Under the pieces are notes generated by a model that saw nothing but the letters and a program-made list of their open reading frames with translations, ran no database searches and was not told the DNA's origin. This document shows positions 22,731-32,533 of a DNA stretch of 64,000 nt, piece after piece. Position 1 is the first letter of the stretch. Every line of letters begins with the position of its first letter. The DNA comes from Cyrtodaria siliqua (Eukaryota; Mollusca; Bivalvia; Adapedonta; Hiatellidae): positions 124,001 through 188,000 of the forward strand of contig JAWPHD010003261.1 of assembly GCA_037043455.1 (NCBI GenBank). The letters are read 5' to 3'. Made by a program: the position numbers and the translations under genes.

Positions 22731-23274
22731 TAATATTTTTTTACTATGACTTAACATTTTTCAGTAATTTTCTGTTATCGAGCTTCGGTTTGAAATGTTT
22801 ACATATGCGTATCGATTGAGAAGAACTAAGTACGTATTAGTTTTGTAGTAAAATAGTCCCGATTAAAACTAACTTGTTTTCATGCATTATTTTAAATCTT
22901 GCAACATCTAATCTGCAGATATTCTGAAAATTATATTTACACAAGAAATAAATAAGTTTCAGGCAACCATATTCCAATTTAACAGGTTTTACCAAAATCT
23001 TGTAATTTAGTAGTTAGCAGAGATATATGTGAGTGCAAGGAACGATAACTCTGCGTGGAGATTGAGATACGGGTTGTATGGTGTGATATAGGAATATATT
23101 GGAAGTACTCGAGCAAAACCAGTCTAGCAATGCCTGGCTAGTAACAACACAAAGGTCACATCCAACCTAGACTCACTTGAAACAAAAATCCATATGAAAT
23201 TCTCAGCAACACGCCCATCAAAACAACACCACATATACACTCACTTCACCGCCAATTTCAAAACTAAAAGTAAC

Positions 23275-23505
23275 CCTGCCAAAAAATCTAATTGGCCAAA
23301 TAACGTCAAAATTACACTACAAATCCGTTTATCAAAACTCTACCACAGTGTTAATGGCATATAATGTATTACAAGTAAAAGTCCATTAAAAGTATAGGAT
23401 TTTAACGGTTTCTTAAAATACCCGTGATTGAATATAATTATGTAAAATGAATTATGAGTGTAACTCTTAATTCAACGCTCTAGTTTTGAGGTTAAGCCAA
23501 GCCGG
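23275..23505 (-). mobile_element. TTAA-type MITE, truncated minus copy
   Basis: Read on the minus strand it matches 20430-20660: GCTTAACCTCAAAACTAGAG, GTTGAATTAAGAGTTACAC, then GTTTTGATAAACGG and a degraded end TTATTTGGCCAATT. The opposite terminus is missing; the palindromic element at 23515-23652 follows instead. Confidence 0.65.
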
Positions 23506-23514
23506 TTAAATAGA

Positions 23515-23652
23515 GAATATTATGTCAGTGCCTTTTAGATCTACTATTAAGTTTATTAGGCGAGGCTTAGAAAACGAGGCTCTCTGCCGAGCCATTGTTC
23601 GTTTTCGTGCCGAGCTTAATAAACTTGATAGTAAAAGGTACTGACATAATAT
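23515..23652. mobile_element. Palindromic MITE with about 43-bp terminal inverted repeats
   Basis: AGAATATTATGTCAGTGCCT at the left and AGGTACTGACATAATATTCT at the right are near-exact inverted copies, and the match extends through AAGTTTATTA. The centre (GAGGCTTAGAAAACGAGGCT) is short. It sits at the truncated end of a TTAA MITE. Confidence 0.85.
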
Positions 23653-23889
23653 TCTATTTATTATGTAGATTATCCACATTTTCTGCATGAATTACTATTA
23701 TTATCTATTTCTCAAAATGTTACGCTTATCGAGGACGCCGCCATGTTGTTGTTTTTTGTTTGTTTTATGACGTAACGCAACGTTAAGTACAATAAACGTC
23801 GAGGGATTCCGCATTGATTTGCTCTATTGGTAAGTGCCAAATAAAGCAACATTTAATAGATCACCCCTTTATTGGGCAGAAAAGTGCAT

Positions 23890-24010
23890 ATCTGCATGAT
23901 AAAGCCGCTTATACTTTGTACAAAAGAGCAGACTGGGATGGGATGACATCCATTATGCTTGATTATCATCAGAATATGTTAAACTCCCAAAAAAATACTC
24001 CCCCCTCAAC
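23890..24010 (+). pseudogene. LINE ORF2 fragment between endonuclease and RT domains
   Basis: The frame reads HDKAAYTLYKRADWDGM, then TSIMLDYHQNML. Sequence of this type (a YKKADWD-like block and a hydrophobic helix) is common between the endonuclease and reverse transcriptase of CR1/Jockey-like LINEs. That is family knowledge from memory. It lies on the same strand as the RT relic at 26622-28038 and upstream of it. The open frame (23814-24236) then runs into unrelated repeat text, so only this part is assigned. Confidence 0.4.
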
Positions 24011-24014
24011 ACTG

Positions 24015-24090
24015 AGGACCTATTATAACCGACATCGGGCCGATATAGACAACGACATCGGTTTGATGTCGGCCCGATATAGAATGCTGG
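24015..24090. repeat. ATCGGCCCGAT-type palindromic repeat, part 1
   Basis: Contains ACATCGGGCCGATATAG and GATGTCGGCCCGATATAG, followed by AATGCTGGCTGGG. Related text is at 24440-24490 (CCCGACGTCGGC), 26260-26330 and 26455-26605, the last ending GATATGCTAGCTGGC. Confidence 0.6.
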
Positions 24091-24551
24091 CTGGGACTCC
24101 GGTTCAGTCTTGTTTTGAGTGTATTAGTAAGGTTTACAGTTTTGAGTGTATTAGTACTGTTTACAGTTTCTTAGTGTTTTGGTTTGTTAGTGTGTTGCGC
24201 GTTATCACTGTCTTGGTTGACATTCAGATTTGGTAGCAAGTTGTTTTCTTCTGCGTGCTAGGTAATTGGTGTTTTTTGTAGTGTTCCTTATCTGTTGACC
24301 TGTTTGATGTGAGTTTCTGTAAAGGCGTTTAGTGTACGTTTATCCAGGGGCGTTTGTGTCCAGGGGCGTTTGTGTCATTTTGGTTGCACACAAATCTGGT
24401 ATGCTGCAGCTAGTGTGTTTGTGAAGTCATTCCAGAGACCCGACGTCGGCTTGAGATATTTGCCCGACATCAACCCGACGTCGGCTGAACATATGTGCCT
24501 GATGTCAGCTACACATTCATTTTATTGTCAACATCCTTCAGTGAATTGTAT

Positions 24552-24600
24552 TGACCACCCAGCAAGCTCAGTAGGTAGAGCATCGTATTACCAATCCAAA
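24552..24600 (+). mobile_element. tRNA-like fragment with box-A-like text
   Basis: GCAAGCTCAGTAGGTAGAGC resembles the 5' half of a tRNA or tRNA-derived SINE. The matching box B is not recognisable downstream, so this is only a fragment. Confidence 0.3.
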
Positions 24601-24676
24601 ATATACGATTCGCAACATGCAATATTATCGGGCGTTAACTTCCGTCCGAATTTTCGATCAAATCGATACATTTAAT

Positions 24677-24678
<2 letters not shown>

Positions 24679-24710
<32 letters not shown>

Positions 24711-25336
24711 TTCGAAGGTTTAAAGACCGTCCGCCAACTAACACGACCAGTTTCCCTGCCGCGATGGGCACAATATAGTCTGGTCTGTTCTAGATGGATG
24801 CGTTGGTTGATGTGGTGCTGCTGCGTCGTCATTTCTCTTGTAGATATGTAGGTGGATGTCGCTGTTGCTCTGTGGTTGTCGCTGTGGCGGTGAGGTGGGG
24901 GGTCTGGAACGACGTCTAGGTGGTGCTGCCTAACTACTGGGCGATCCCCCATAGGGCCACACCCGCCAGTTGCAACCTGCGTCCCCGGTGGCTATAGCAA
25001 CTAACGTAGGATAGTTCTATTCTCGTCTGGCACGCAGGTTGATATGACTCCTTCGCTCCGTGTACAGCGTCAGGCTTCCCTCCATTTGTAGTTGTTCCTG
25101 GCGCTGTACAACGTCTGGCGGGACGAAGGAGACATCTTCACTCTCGGTCAATCAACAATCATTCCGTTAGTGCTGCATCATATAAGCCAGTGACTTATAC
25201 TACAAGTAATAACAGATCCGCAATCCTATCTCGTACAACTTTGTAGGATGTGCTGGCAAGGGCGACCAAGTAGGTCACCCTACATGATTGTTGACAGTGC
25301 CCACTCTGCGACGTGCACGCGGTGAAGATCTAGGTG
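24679..25336 (-). mobile_element. GC-rich non-LTR-type insertion with 14-bp target duplication
   Basis: The 658-bp insert is flanked by GATACATTTAATAC at 24665-24678 and 25337-25350. Read on the minus strand it ends in CCTTCGAACTACACACAC, an (AC)n tail, as expected for target-primed reverse transcription. It is clearly more GC-rich than its surroundings. It contains a hairpin at about 25052-25135 (GTACAGCG ... CGCTGTAC). A 105-codon minus-strand frame ends in a histidine/threonine run from the CA repeat and is unrecognised. Its last 60 bp resemble the tail of the SINE at 31320-31702. Confidence 0.75.
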
Positions 25337-25455
25337 GATACATTTAATACTGAAATGTTTTCATTATATATACTACCTATGTAATATCTTTCTGTTGGTG
25401 TTTATCTCAATTAGCTCGATTGGAAAAATATTCATTAGCTATAATTACTAGATGG

Positions 25456-26114
25456 GTGTTCCGCGGAACACGTGTGTCGCCTGTCAGCGCTTTGTCAGTA
25501 TAACAAGGTTTTTTTGGACCCATATAAAATAAATGACCTTGAAAAACTGGCCTGACTAAGTTTTCGTGAATAAAAAATGAGTATTTAACCCATATAATGA
25601 CCTTGACCTTTATATTTTAGTATGGTTATGTCGATGTTGTCATGATGAGTTTGATGAAGAAATATCAAGAAATGAGAAAGTTATAGCCAACGTTAAGTTT
25701 TCGTGACGGACGTTCGTGAGACAAAATGAGTATTTAACCCATATAATGACATTAAGTGTGACCTTGACCTTTATTATTTAGGATAGTCATGTCGATGTTG
25801 TCATGATGAGTATATATTGAAAGTGTGATGAAGAAATATCAAGAAAAGAGGGAGTTATAGCCAACGTTAAGCTTTCGTGAAGAAAAAAGGAGTATTTAAC
25901 CCATATAATGACCTTCAGTGTGACCTTGACCTTTATATTTTAGTATGGTCATATCGATGTTGTCATGATGAGTATATATTGAATTTCGATGAAGAAATAT
26001 CAAGAAATGAGAAAGTTATAGCCAACGTTAAGTTTTCGTGACGGACGACTGACTGACGGACTGACGACAAAGTGATCCCTATATATCGCATTTTCCTTCG
26101 AAAAGGCGACACAC
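25456..26114 (+). mobile_element. Pearl/HINE-like element with GTGTGTCGCCT termini
   Basis: It begins with a perfect 16-bp palindrome GTGTTCCGCGGAACAC (25456-25471), then GTGTGTCGCCT (25472-25482). This is matched in reverse complement by AGGCGACACAC at 26104-26114. Inside are core repeats of 137-174 bp (TAAGTTTTCGTGA near 25557, 25694, 25868, 26029), each with GTCGATGTTGTCATGATGAG, and then a GACTGACTGACGGACTGACG microsatellite. Confidence 0.85.
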
Positions 26115-26259
26115 AAACTCTTGTGAATGTAGGTAGCATCATTTTGCAATATTAAAAAGAACAAAGCGAAGAATATCTTTTCACATTAACAGTAAATACA
26201 CAATATTTAAAATGACATGTCATTACCTCCCTTTATTGATTTATGGCGTGTTATGTCGG

Positions 26260-26605
26260 ACCGACAGCGGCCCGATGAATCTCCCTTGTTAACAAAATGA
26301 TATCGGCCCATCGTCCGCCCGATATTGATTATGCTAAAACAAAAACATTATAAATATTTATAAATATGTTGAAAGAAATGAACTTATAATAATTTATTGC
26401 AGTAGTAAATGTGTAGTTTTTGAAAATGTTTTACTAAAATATTTTAATATCGTTACAACATCGGCCCAACATCGGTCCGATGTTGGCATATTTAGCCAAT
26501 ATCCCGCTCTTCACCCGATATCTGCGAATATCGGTACAACATCGGCCAAACATCGATATTTAGCCGATATTCCCTCTCCACCCGATATCGCCCCGATATG
26601 CTAGC
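26260..26605. repeat. ATCGGCCCGAT-type palindromic repeats, part 2
   Basis: Several short palindromic words occur: GACAGCGGCCCGATGA, GATATCGGCCCATCGTCC, CATCGGCCCAACATCGGTCC, CGATATCGCCCCGATATG. They occupy 26260-26330 and 26455-26605, separated by AT-rich text. They may be two ends of one element whose other parts lie at 24015-24490. Confidence 0.5.
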
Positions 26606-26621
26606 TGGCGTAGCTCCTCTA

Positions 26622-27922
26622 AAAAATAAACAACATCTGCCACCAAGATGACGTAAAGAAGGCGACTGTACTGAACGAGCCATTTCAATCAGTATTTAGC
26701 ACAAGGTCACCCCTTTCTCTAAAGCCCTTAAGCAAAATGAAACTCCAGAACTTAGGGAAGATCATAAAGTTCCAGAGGAATTTAAGGCACACAGTAAAAT
26801 GCATGACATAGAAATATCTACCAAGGGAATTAAAAATAAATTGTTATCAAATTTAAACCCATTATTCTGAAAACTCTTTGTAAAGGGATTTCTCCTATCC
26901 TACAAATAATTTTCTAGAAATCAGTAAAAAATGGAGAATTGTCATTTACATGAAAAAGTGCAAACGTTACTCATGCATTAAAAAAACGGCGACAATCGAA
27001 CGCAGCAAACTATCGACCTATCCCCCTCACATGCATTCTCCGTAAAACTCTTAAACACATTGTCGTCCTCAATTGTTAAACACGTATATACAATTGGAAT
27101 CGTATATAAACTACGACATGGTTTCCGTGAAAAAAGGCAATGTGAAACGGAGCTGATAGTGCTTATGGGTGCAATATTCAAAAGTGTTCACTCCAATACA
27201 TAAATAGACCTGATTCTACTTGATTTCAGCAAAAACATTTGATACGGCCAGACATGAGAAACTGATTCTCAAGCTCAGCGAATATGGGATCAGAGGGAGT
27301 AATCTCATATGTATAAAGTCATTTTTAAACAACCGCACACATATTGTTGTTATCAACGGATCCAGGTCATCATCAATAGCCGTTTCTTTCTGCAGTTCCA
27401 CAAGGATTCTTCATCGGCCCAATACTCTTTCTTGCATATATCAAAGACCTCCTCCCAATAGATGCCAATTCCCGTGTCATGCTATTTGCGGATGACAGTG
27501 GCATTTACATTACAATCGCAAAGCAAACCCAAACACTGCGAAATGATCTAACCAAACTTGAAAAATGGGAAGCAAAATGGGATATAGAACTTAATCCATG
27601 TCAAGTCATCCATATCACTAAGTCTAAAACACCCATAAACACTTCATCCTACCTTCATAATACCAAACTCAAAGCAACAACATCAGCATTGACACTGACA
27701 AACAGATGGTCTAGACACCTAACCCACTTCAATTTAATAGACACGACATCCGACTACCATAAATACTTTCCCAGAACATTAGTGTTTTGCACCGATATTG
27801 GCATATTTAAGGCCATATAGACGGTACATTTTTTATGTCACAAAACCCAGTTAGTAATAGGAAGCGCCTTCCTACGGTACCTTTCATCATGACCCTTATG
27901 GTTGATATGCCGCTCGCACGCA

Positions 27923-27955
<33 letters not shown>

Positions 27956-28038
27956 AGAAATCTTTAGTTCACTGGAATGCCCTACCCCGAGATATCCCAC
28001 CCTACCCAATTAGCATAGTAGAACATTCTTCACCATAA
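26622..28038 (+). pseudogene. Decayed CR1/Jockey-like LINE reverse transcriptase
   Basis: Broken frames on the plus strand give RT landmarks in the right order. DDVKKATVLNEPFQSVFSTR (26641-26700) precedes the RT. ANYRPIPLTCILRKTLKH is near 27007-27060. Motif A LLDFSK/TFDTARHEKL is near 27217-27265, with one extra A shifting the frame. VPQGFFIGPILFLAYIKDL is near 27392-27450, and the catalytic block LFADDSGIYI is near 27482-27511. A C-terminal WNALPRDIPPYPIS is near 27975-28016. Many stops, frameshifts and a CA microsatellite show that it is dead. The region between the endonuclease linker (23890-24010) and this part is missing or replaced by other repeats. Confidence 0.8.
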
Positions 28039-28079
28039 GTGGTCCGAGATATTAACCTTAATGAGCCAAGTGGGGTGTC

Positions 28080-28155
28080 GGTAGCATTTTGGGGGACGAA
28101 GGCTCATAGCGATATTTAGTAAAATATAACCTCCTAGTGTTGGAAAATGTTTGAT
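28080..28155 (+). repeat. Segment A of a repeat whose intact inverted copy is at 40488-40735
   Basis: GAAGGCTCATAGCGATATTT and AACCTCCTAGTGTTGGAAAA match, in reverse complement, 40680-40735. In that other copy this segment joins directly to text equivalent to 30972-31150, so the 2.8 kb between them here is an insertion. Confidence 0.65.
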
Positions 28156-30971
28156 AGTATTGTGTAACTCTTTGCCAAACATGTGTTATCTCCCCTTGTT
28201 TTATCCTATACTTAAAACACACAAAACTTGATCGTTCTATAACTCTGCTTTAGTTTGTTTGTTATACAGGCTTTCATAAATAATTATCTTATTAATTCAG
28301 GTAGATTCATGAAATTCACACATAGTAGAGACATACGTTTGCTCTTTGGTAAAACAAACACAATCTAATTAACAGAAACAATTTACGATTGGTTAACCAT
28401 TTCAAGCAATATAGTGTTTTACAGAAAACGTCTAAAATAACAGATTATGACACAAAAAAAAAAAATAGATGTAAGGGGATATCATTGATAGATATGTGGT
28501 ATCGGATCTGTTTATATCTCTAACCTCCCACGTAGTTTAACAACATATATTCACATAATGTTGCTTCCCAGAAAAAGTACTTTTAAATAAGGATTTGAGA
28601 AGATAGATTTTCCTTTTTGGTAACTTAGCAACAGAAAGAAATGCAATTCAAACAAAAACAATAAACGATTGTCCTTGAATGCTACATTTCCTGTTCGAAT
28701 TTTATCTACTATTAATGCAAACACAATGACAGGTGTTCTTTAAAAGTGAAATACTGATTAAAACTAACTAGGTATTTCTACAATATAATTAGAATATTTA
28801 TTAGGTAATTATGAAAAGTAAATAAAGTAAGAATATCACGAAACTAGTCGCTACATACTGAATTAATTAAAAGAAAATGTCGGCATACTCAACGCAGCAG
28901 TAACCTTTTTAAATGTAGAGTAAATATAGTTTAGTAGTATAACATTCAATAAGATCAGTTAATGAACTAAACATAGAACTGATGCACTTCGCACTTGTTT
29001 CCGAATGTATAATTAATACATAATCAATAAATAAAGATAATTTAATCAGTCTAAAGACATTTGAGTCCTGGCAGTCGCTATTGACGGCTGTACAGACTAG
29101 ACATCCCATACTTGATATATCAATAAACAATTAAAGACAATCAAATCACAAATATATATTGCCGTAGACAATGCAGAATTGTATGCATATGCGAAGAGAC
29201 GTAGAGAAACGAAAAATGAAGCTCGGATCAGGTTCGTTGGCAAAAAAATGCCAGCAAAGAGGTCTTCGGGAGAGTCTTGAACATCTATATGTCTCTCCAG
29301 ACAACAATGGCAACTTATTGGCTGTTCTAGATTGTTTGACATTGCAGGATGTTGTGAGAGAGAATCATAGTTTAAAGTGAAAACTTACAACGTTGAAGTC
29401 CACAAACATCAGCAGTATCAGTGGCAAGACCTCTCCAGTTATGATCGATGATTAAAAACGTGGCCATGTTATCTCTCTTATATAAAACAGATTCATTTAT
29501 AGTGCAAGGTTCAACGATTCCTTCTTGGTCGTTTTTTTCCTGAGAATAGAAAGTAACTAAGAAGTATCAAAAGGCTTGCTCAGTATTTCAGTCACGATAT
29601 CAAATAAGATATGACCTCTAGACCACATAAACCTCCTAAATATCGGTACGCCCTTATGCTGTTGTTATCATTCAAACGCTGAACAGGCCAGAATATGGAG
29701 TGTCTTAATCAAACTTGATGAAAATATAACAGCCATTGTCGTACAAAAATTGCTGCAATCATGAATCAGCCAATTATACTTCCATATTCCATAAACCGGT
29801 AACAGCATACTGTGTTCACACAATCTTCGAATACTTTTATAGACTAAAAGAGAGTTTGTCTGGCAAAGGGTCCACTCATCAAGATGGAACCGCTGTAAAA
29901 TCCAGAGTATATGATCCACATCTCCCTAAATTGCCTCTTACCATCATTGAAAAGCCGGAAAAACAACAACAATACAGATTTAAAAAAAATACCAACTGAC
30001 AGTTTATGTTGCTGGTTAGAGAGGTCCTCTAATTGCATGCACTGCATCCATTCAGAAATGAAAAAGGACGCAGAGTTTACTCGCAACAATCACGTTTTAC
30101 GGTTCCTTACTAAAAGAGTATGATAATAGACCTTTGGAAACGGCCGAACACGACACATACAAAATATTGAAGTCTCGGTTTGATTGAGACTGTTCATGAA
30201 CGGTAGTGAAATATGCTAGCTACCGCTCACGCCCTCTAGTGTTCAGAGGCAGATAATACATAGATTGACTGACTGGTGTGTCACAAGATACCATTGGTTA
30301 CTTTCTAAAAATCAATGCTTTTGACACGGAGTTAACAACAGTGTTTATGGTTTAAATCATTCAAAACTAATCAGGAATAAACTGTACTTGCTATACATTG
30401 TAGTTGTCATAAATCAAGTCCTTTATGTTATGCAAAGCAGCTGAAACATCATTGAAGCAAAGGCAAGGCAATGCAAACATTATTCTCAGATTGAGTTAAT
30501 TTCATACTACTTGAAACGCTATGTCAGTTCTTGGTAAGCGTTTTCAGGATGCCATAAATGCAAAAGGAAAAGATTCAGAGACGCCGAATTCAATAGAATA
30601 AGGCTGAAAATGGGATAAGGACAAGCTTGTTATTGATTGCATGTATCATGCAACTGCACACGAAACTGTGTTAAATGGGTTAAACAAAAATTACATAGCA
30701 TACAATACAATAAGAAATGTATTTTAGTGTTGATGCAACATATCTTTTTACTCAATGTAACGAAATTGGAGTTTCGAAAGCTTTGGCGGTACATGTTTGT
30801 TAGAATGGCACGTATGGCATTTAAGAACAATTTTAATTTTCAGTATAGATTTCAAGTTATTGATCTGGATTATATATGAATTTCATGACTATACCTTAAC
30901 TCTTTACAAAGCTTTGGGTAGGGAAAAACAATGGGAGATAACACACATTATGCAAAGAGTACTACAATGCT
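28156..30971. mobile_element. 2.8-kb TIR element without recognisable transposase
   Basis: The left end AGTATTGTGTAACTCTTTGC ... ATGTGTTATCTCCC is matched in reverse complement by the right end GGGAGATAACACACATTATG ... ACAATGCT over about 55 bp with mismatches. The junctions are confirmed by the uninterrupted paralogue at 40488-40735. The readable target duplication is at most 2 bp (AT; TA is also possible). Open frames inside are 60-87 codons and unrecognised, so it is non-autonomous or decayed. The tandem duplication start (28693) falls inside it, so the second copy lacks the left terminus. Confidence 0.65.
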
Positions 30972-31150
30972 ATCATCGCAGGGTATCAGCGGGCAGTCGA
31001 CTAAAACGGAAGTTGCTGATCTGTCCGGCGGTGATCAGTTAGTTGTTGTGATAAAATCACTCAGTGGTGTGTAGAAAATATATTTTTAAAATTATAAGTC
31101 GAAGGATTTGGATTGGATATAAAATATCGGTGAGTACTATTTATATTTAC
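30972..31150 (+). repeat. Segment B of the interrupted repeat
   Basis: GCGGGCAGTCGACTAAAACG, a GGCGGTGATCA block, GTTGTGATAAAATCACTC and ATCGGTGAGTACT match 40488-40670 in reverse complement. It is repeated at 35790-35968 by the tandem duplication. Confidence 0.75.
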
Positions 31151-31319
31151 CTACACCCCAACAATATCCAATAATATCCTATAGTTTAGCTCTAATCACA
31201 CGACTTGGGTCTACGATCAGTGCAAAATCAGGCTGCTGAATGAAGCAAACCGGGTTAAGATCCAGCATATTGCTTCATAACCATCGCTTTTAATGCAGAT
31301 TTATTGTTGTGAGAGAGAT

Positions 31320-31702
31320 GTGTGTGTGTGTGTGTATTTCTAAGGATTATAGTCCCTCCACCTACGACAGGCGTCCTACCCGACGATTATAAGCACAATG
31401 TCTGGACTTTTATCTGTGTGTTGTTGTGTGATGTGATGATATGTCTACTTAAAGCAGCGAACTCAATGGTTTCTTTATAGTGCTGCCACACTAGAATACC
31501 ACGCCGTAGTAGACATGATACCCTCACCCGCCAGTCACATTATTCTGACACTGGTCAATCAGTCGCAGCACTACCCATTATTTGCTCGTCAGGCAAGGGT
31601 TACAAGTGACTACTCCATTTTTAAAGTCTTTGGTATGACTCGAACCCACGACCTCCCGAATGCAAGGCAGACGCTATAACCACTACACCACAATGCTTCG
31701 GA
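31320..31702 (-). mobile_element. tRNA-derived SINE with a perfect 14-bp target duplication (copy in duplication unit 1)
   Basis: The SINE is flanked by GTTGTGAGAGAGAT at 31306-31319 and 31703-31716. On the minus strand the head has box A (TGGTGTAGTGG) and box B (GTGGGTTCGAGTC) about 30 bp apart, then a long body with TGTGGCAGCACTATAAAG. The 3' tail is CCTTAGAAATACACACAC, an (AC)n end. The head does not fold as a functional tRNA. The central domain resembles sequences I remember from bivalve SINEs, without a firm family name. Confidence 0.85.
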
Positions 31703-31716
31703 GTTGTGAGAGAGAT

Positions 31717-32533
31717 ACTTATTAAGAACCACTGTAACCAACCTGACTGCCCGTTCAGCTGCAACTGTACGTACACTGAACAAAATTTCTAAGTATCAAC
31801 TTTTGTATCTTTACTAATTTTCTTATTTTAAATATATTTTAGAATATATATATGATAAGTATTTTGTTTTGACCCATAGTTTGTAAAACATTTACTTTTT
31901 GTTTAATTCGTTTCGTCTTTTGAGAGTTACCCTCCCTTTATATGAAAACATGAAATATGCTGATAAAACACATAACATGAGTCAAAGATCGCTTAAAGAT
32001 ATACAATTCTTAAAATTGGTATGAAATAATAGAAAAAAACTTGAAAGATTTGACCCATTTATCGCAGATTTTCCCTCTATAAAAAAATGAAATCTTAAAT
32101 TACCTCCCTTTAAATTGAATATTGTTTGAAATTCAAGTAACTGTAATTCAGCGTTAACAACAAATATTTCGAAAATTTCTTTTGCAAACGCATTTGTAGT
32201 GGTAATGCTTGTAAAACATGATGTCAAAATAATTTTAACTGGCATATTTTAGAATTAGGAACATAGAAAGCTTTACTAATTCGGAGTACTTAATAAAATC
32301 CTATATGCCCAGTTGTGTAAGTGTTATAACTTATTTCTAAGAAAACACATCGACTTAAAAGTTTTAAAATATGTTCATGCAATCAGAGCAGACGATTTAC
32401 ACCCGTTATTTTGCAGTTTAACCGTATCTCTAATCAAGCTCAAAATACACAAACAATGAGAATATTATTGACATATTCTTAGGTAGATACTTAGCAATTT
32501 GGTTTAGTGTAGTCATTAGTTGCATTCATCGAC
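31717..32533. other. AT-rich segment, no gene recognised
   Basis: No coding potential was recognised. An 87-codon minus-strand frame (31982-32245) is repeated unchanged in the second duplication copy only because the DNA is identical. Confidence 0.45.

Larger units (their letters stand above)
18940..23095. mobile_element. Large rearranged inverted repeat, arms 18940-20230 and 21940-23095
   Basis: The outer blocks match in reverse complement: ACAACCCGTATC (about 18953 and 23072), GAGTTATCGTTCCTTGCACT (19050 and 23031), AGTGTACTCTGGGTAGAG (19092 and 22527), CCGTCGACCAATAA (19510 and 22360). The longest run, containing AAGAAATTGCG and AAGCATATTTTATTAATAAA, spans 19768-20225 against 21975-22320. 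In the right arm the outer blocks are reordered. The left arm carries a retroelement tail (19139-19390). No transposase was found. Confidence 0.7.

Noticed and set aside
24635..24952. 105-codon minus-strand frame as a protein
   Set aside because: It ends in a run of His/Thr encoded by the CA microsatellite tail and crosses the target duplication. No family was recognised.
27835..28038. 67-codon frame with HTHTHT as a separate gene
   Set aside because: The repeat is a CA microsatellite, and the following WNALPRDIPPYP is the end of the decayed LINE already annotated.
31628..31702. Functional tRNA gene (minus strand)
   Set aside because: It is the head of a SINE with clear 14-bp target duplications and a long body. 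The anticodon stem is not closed.
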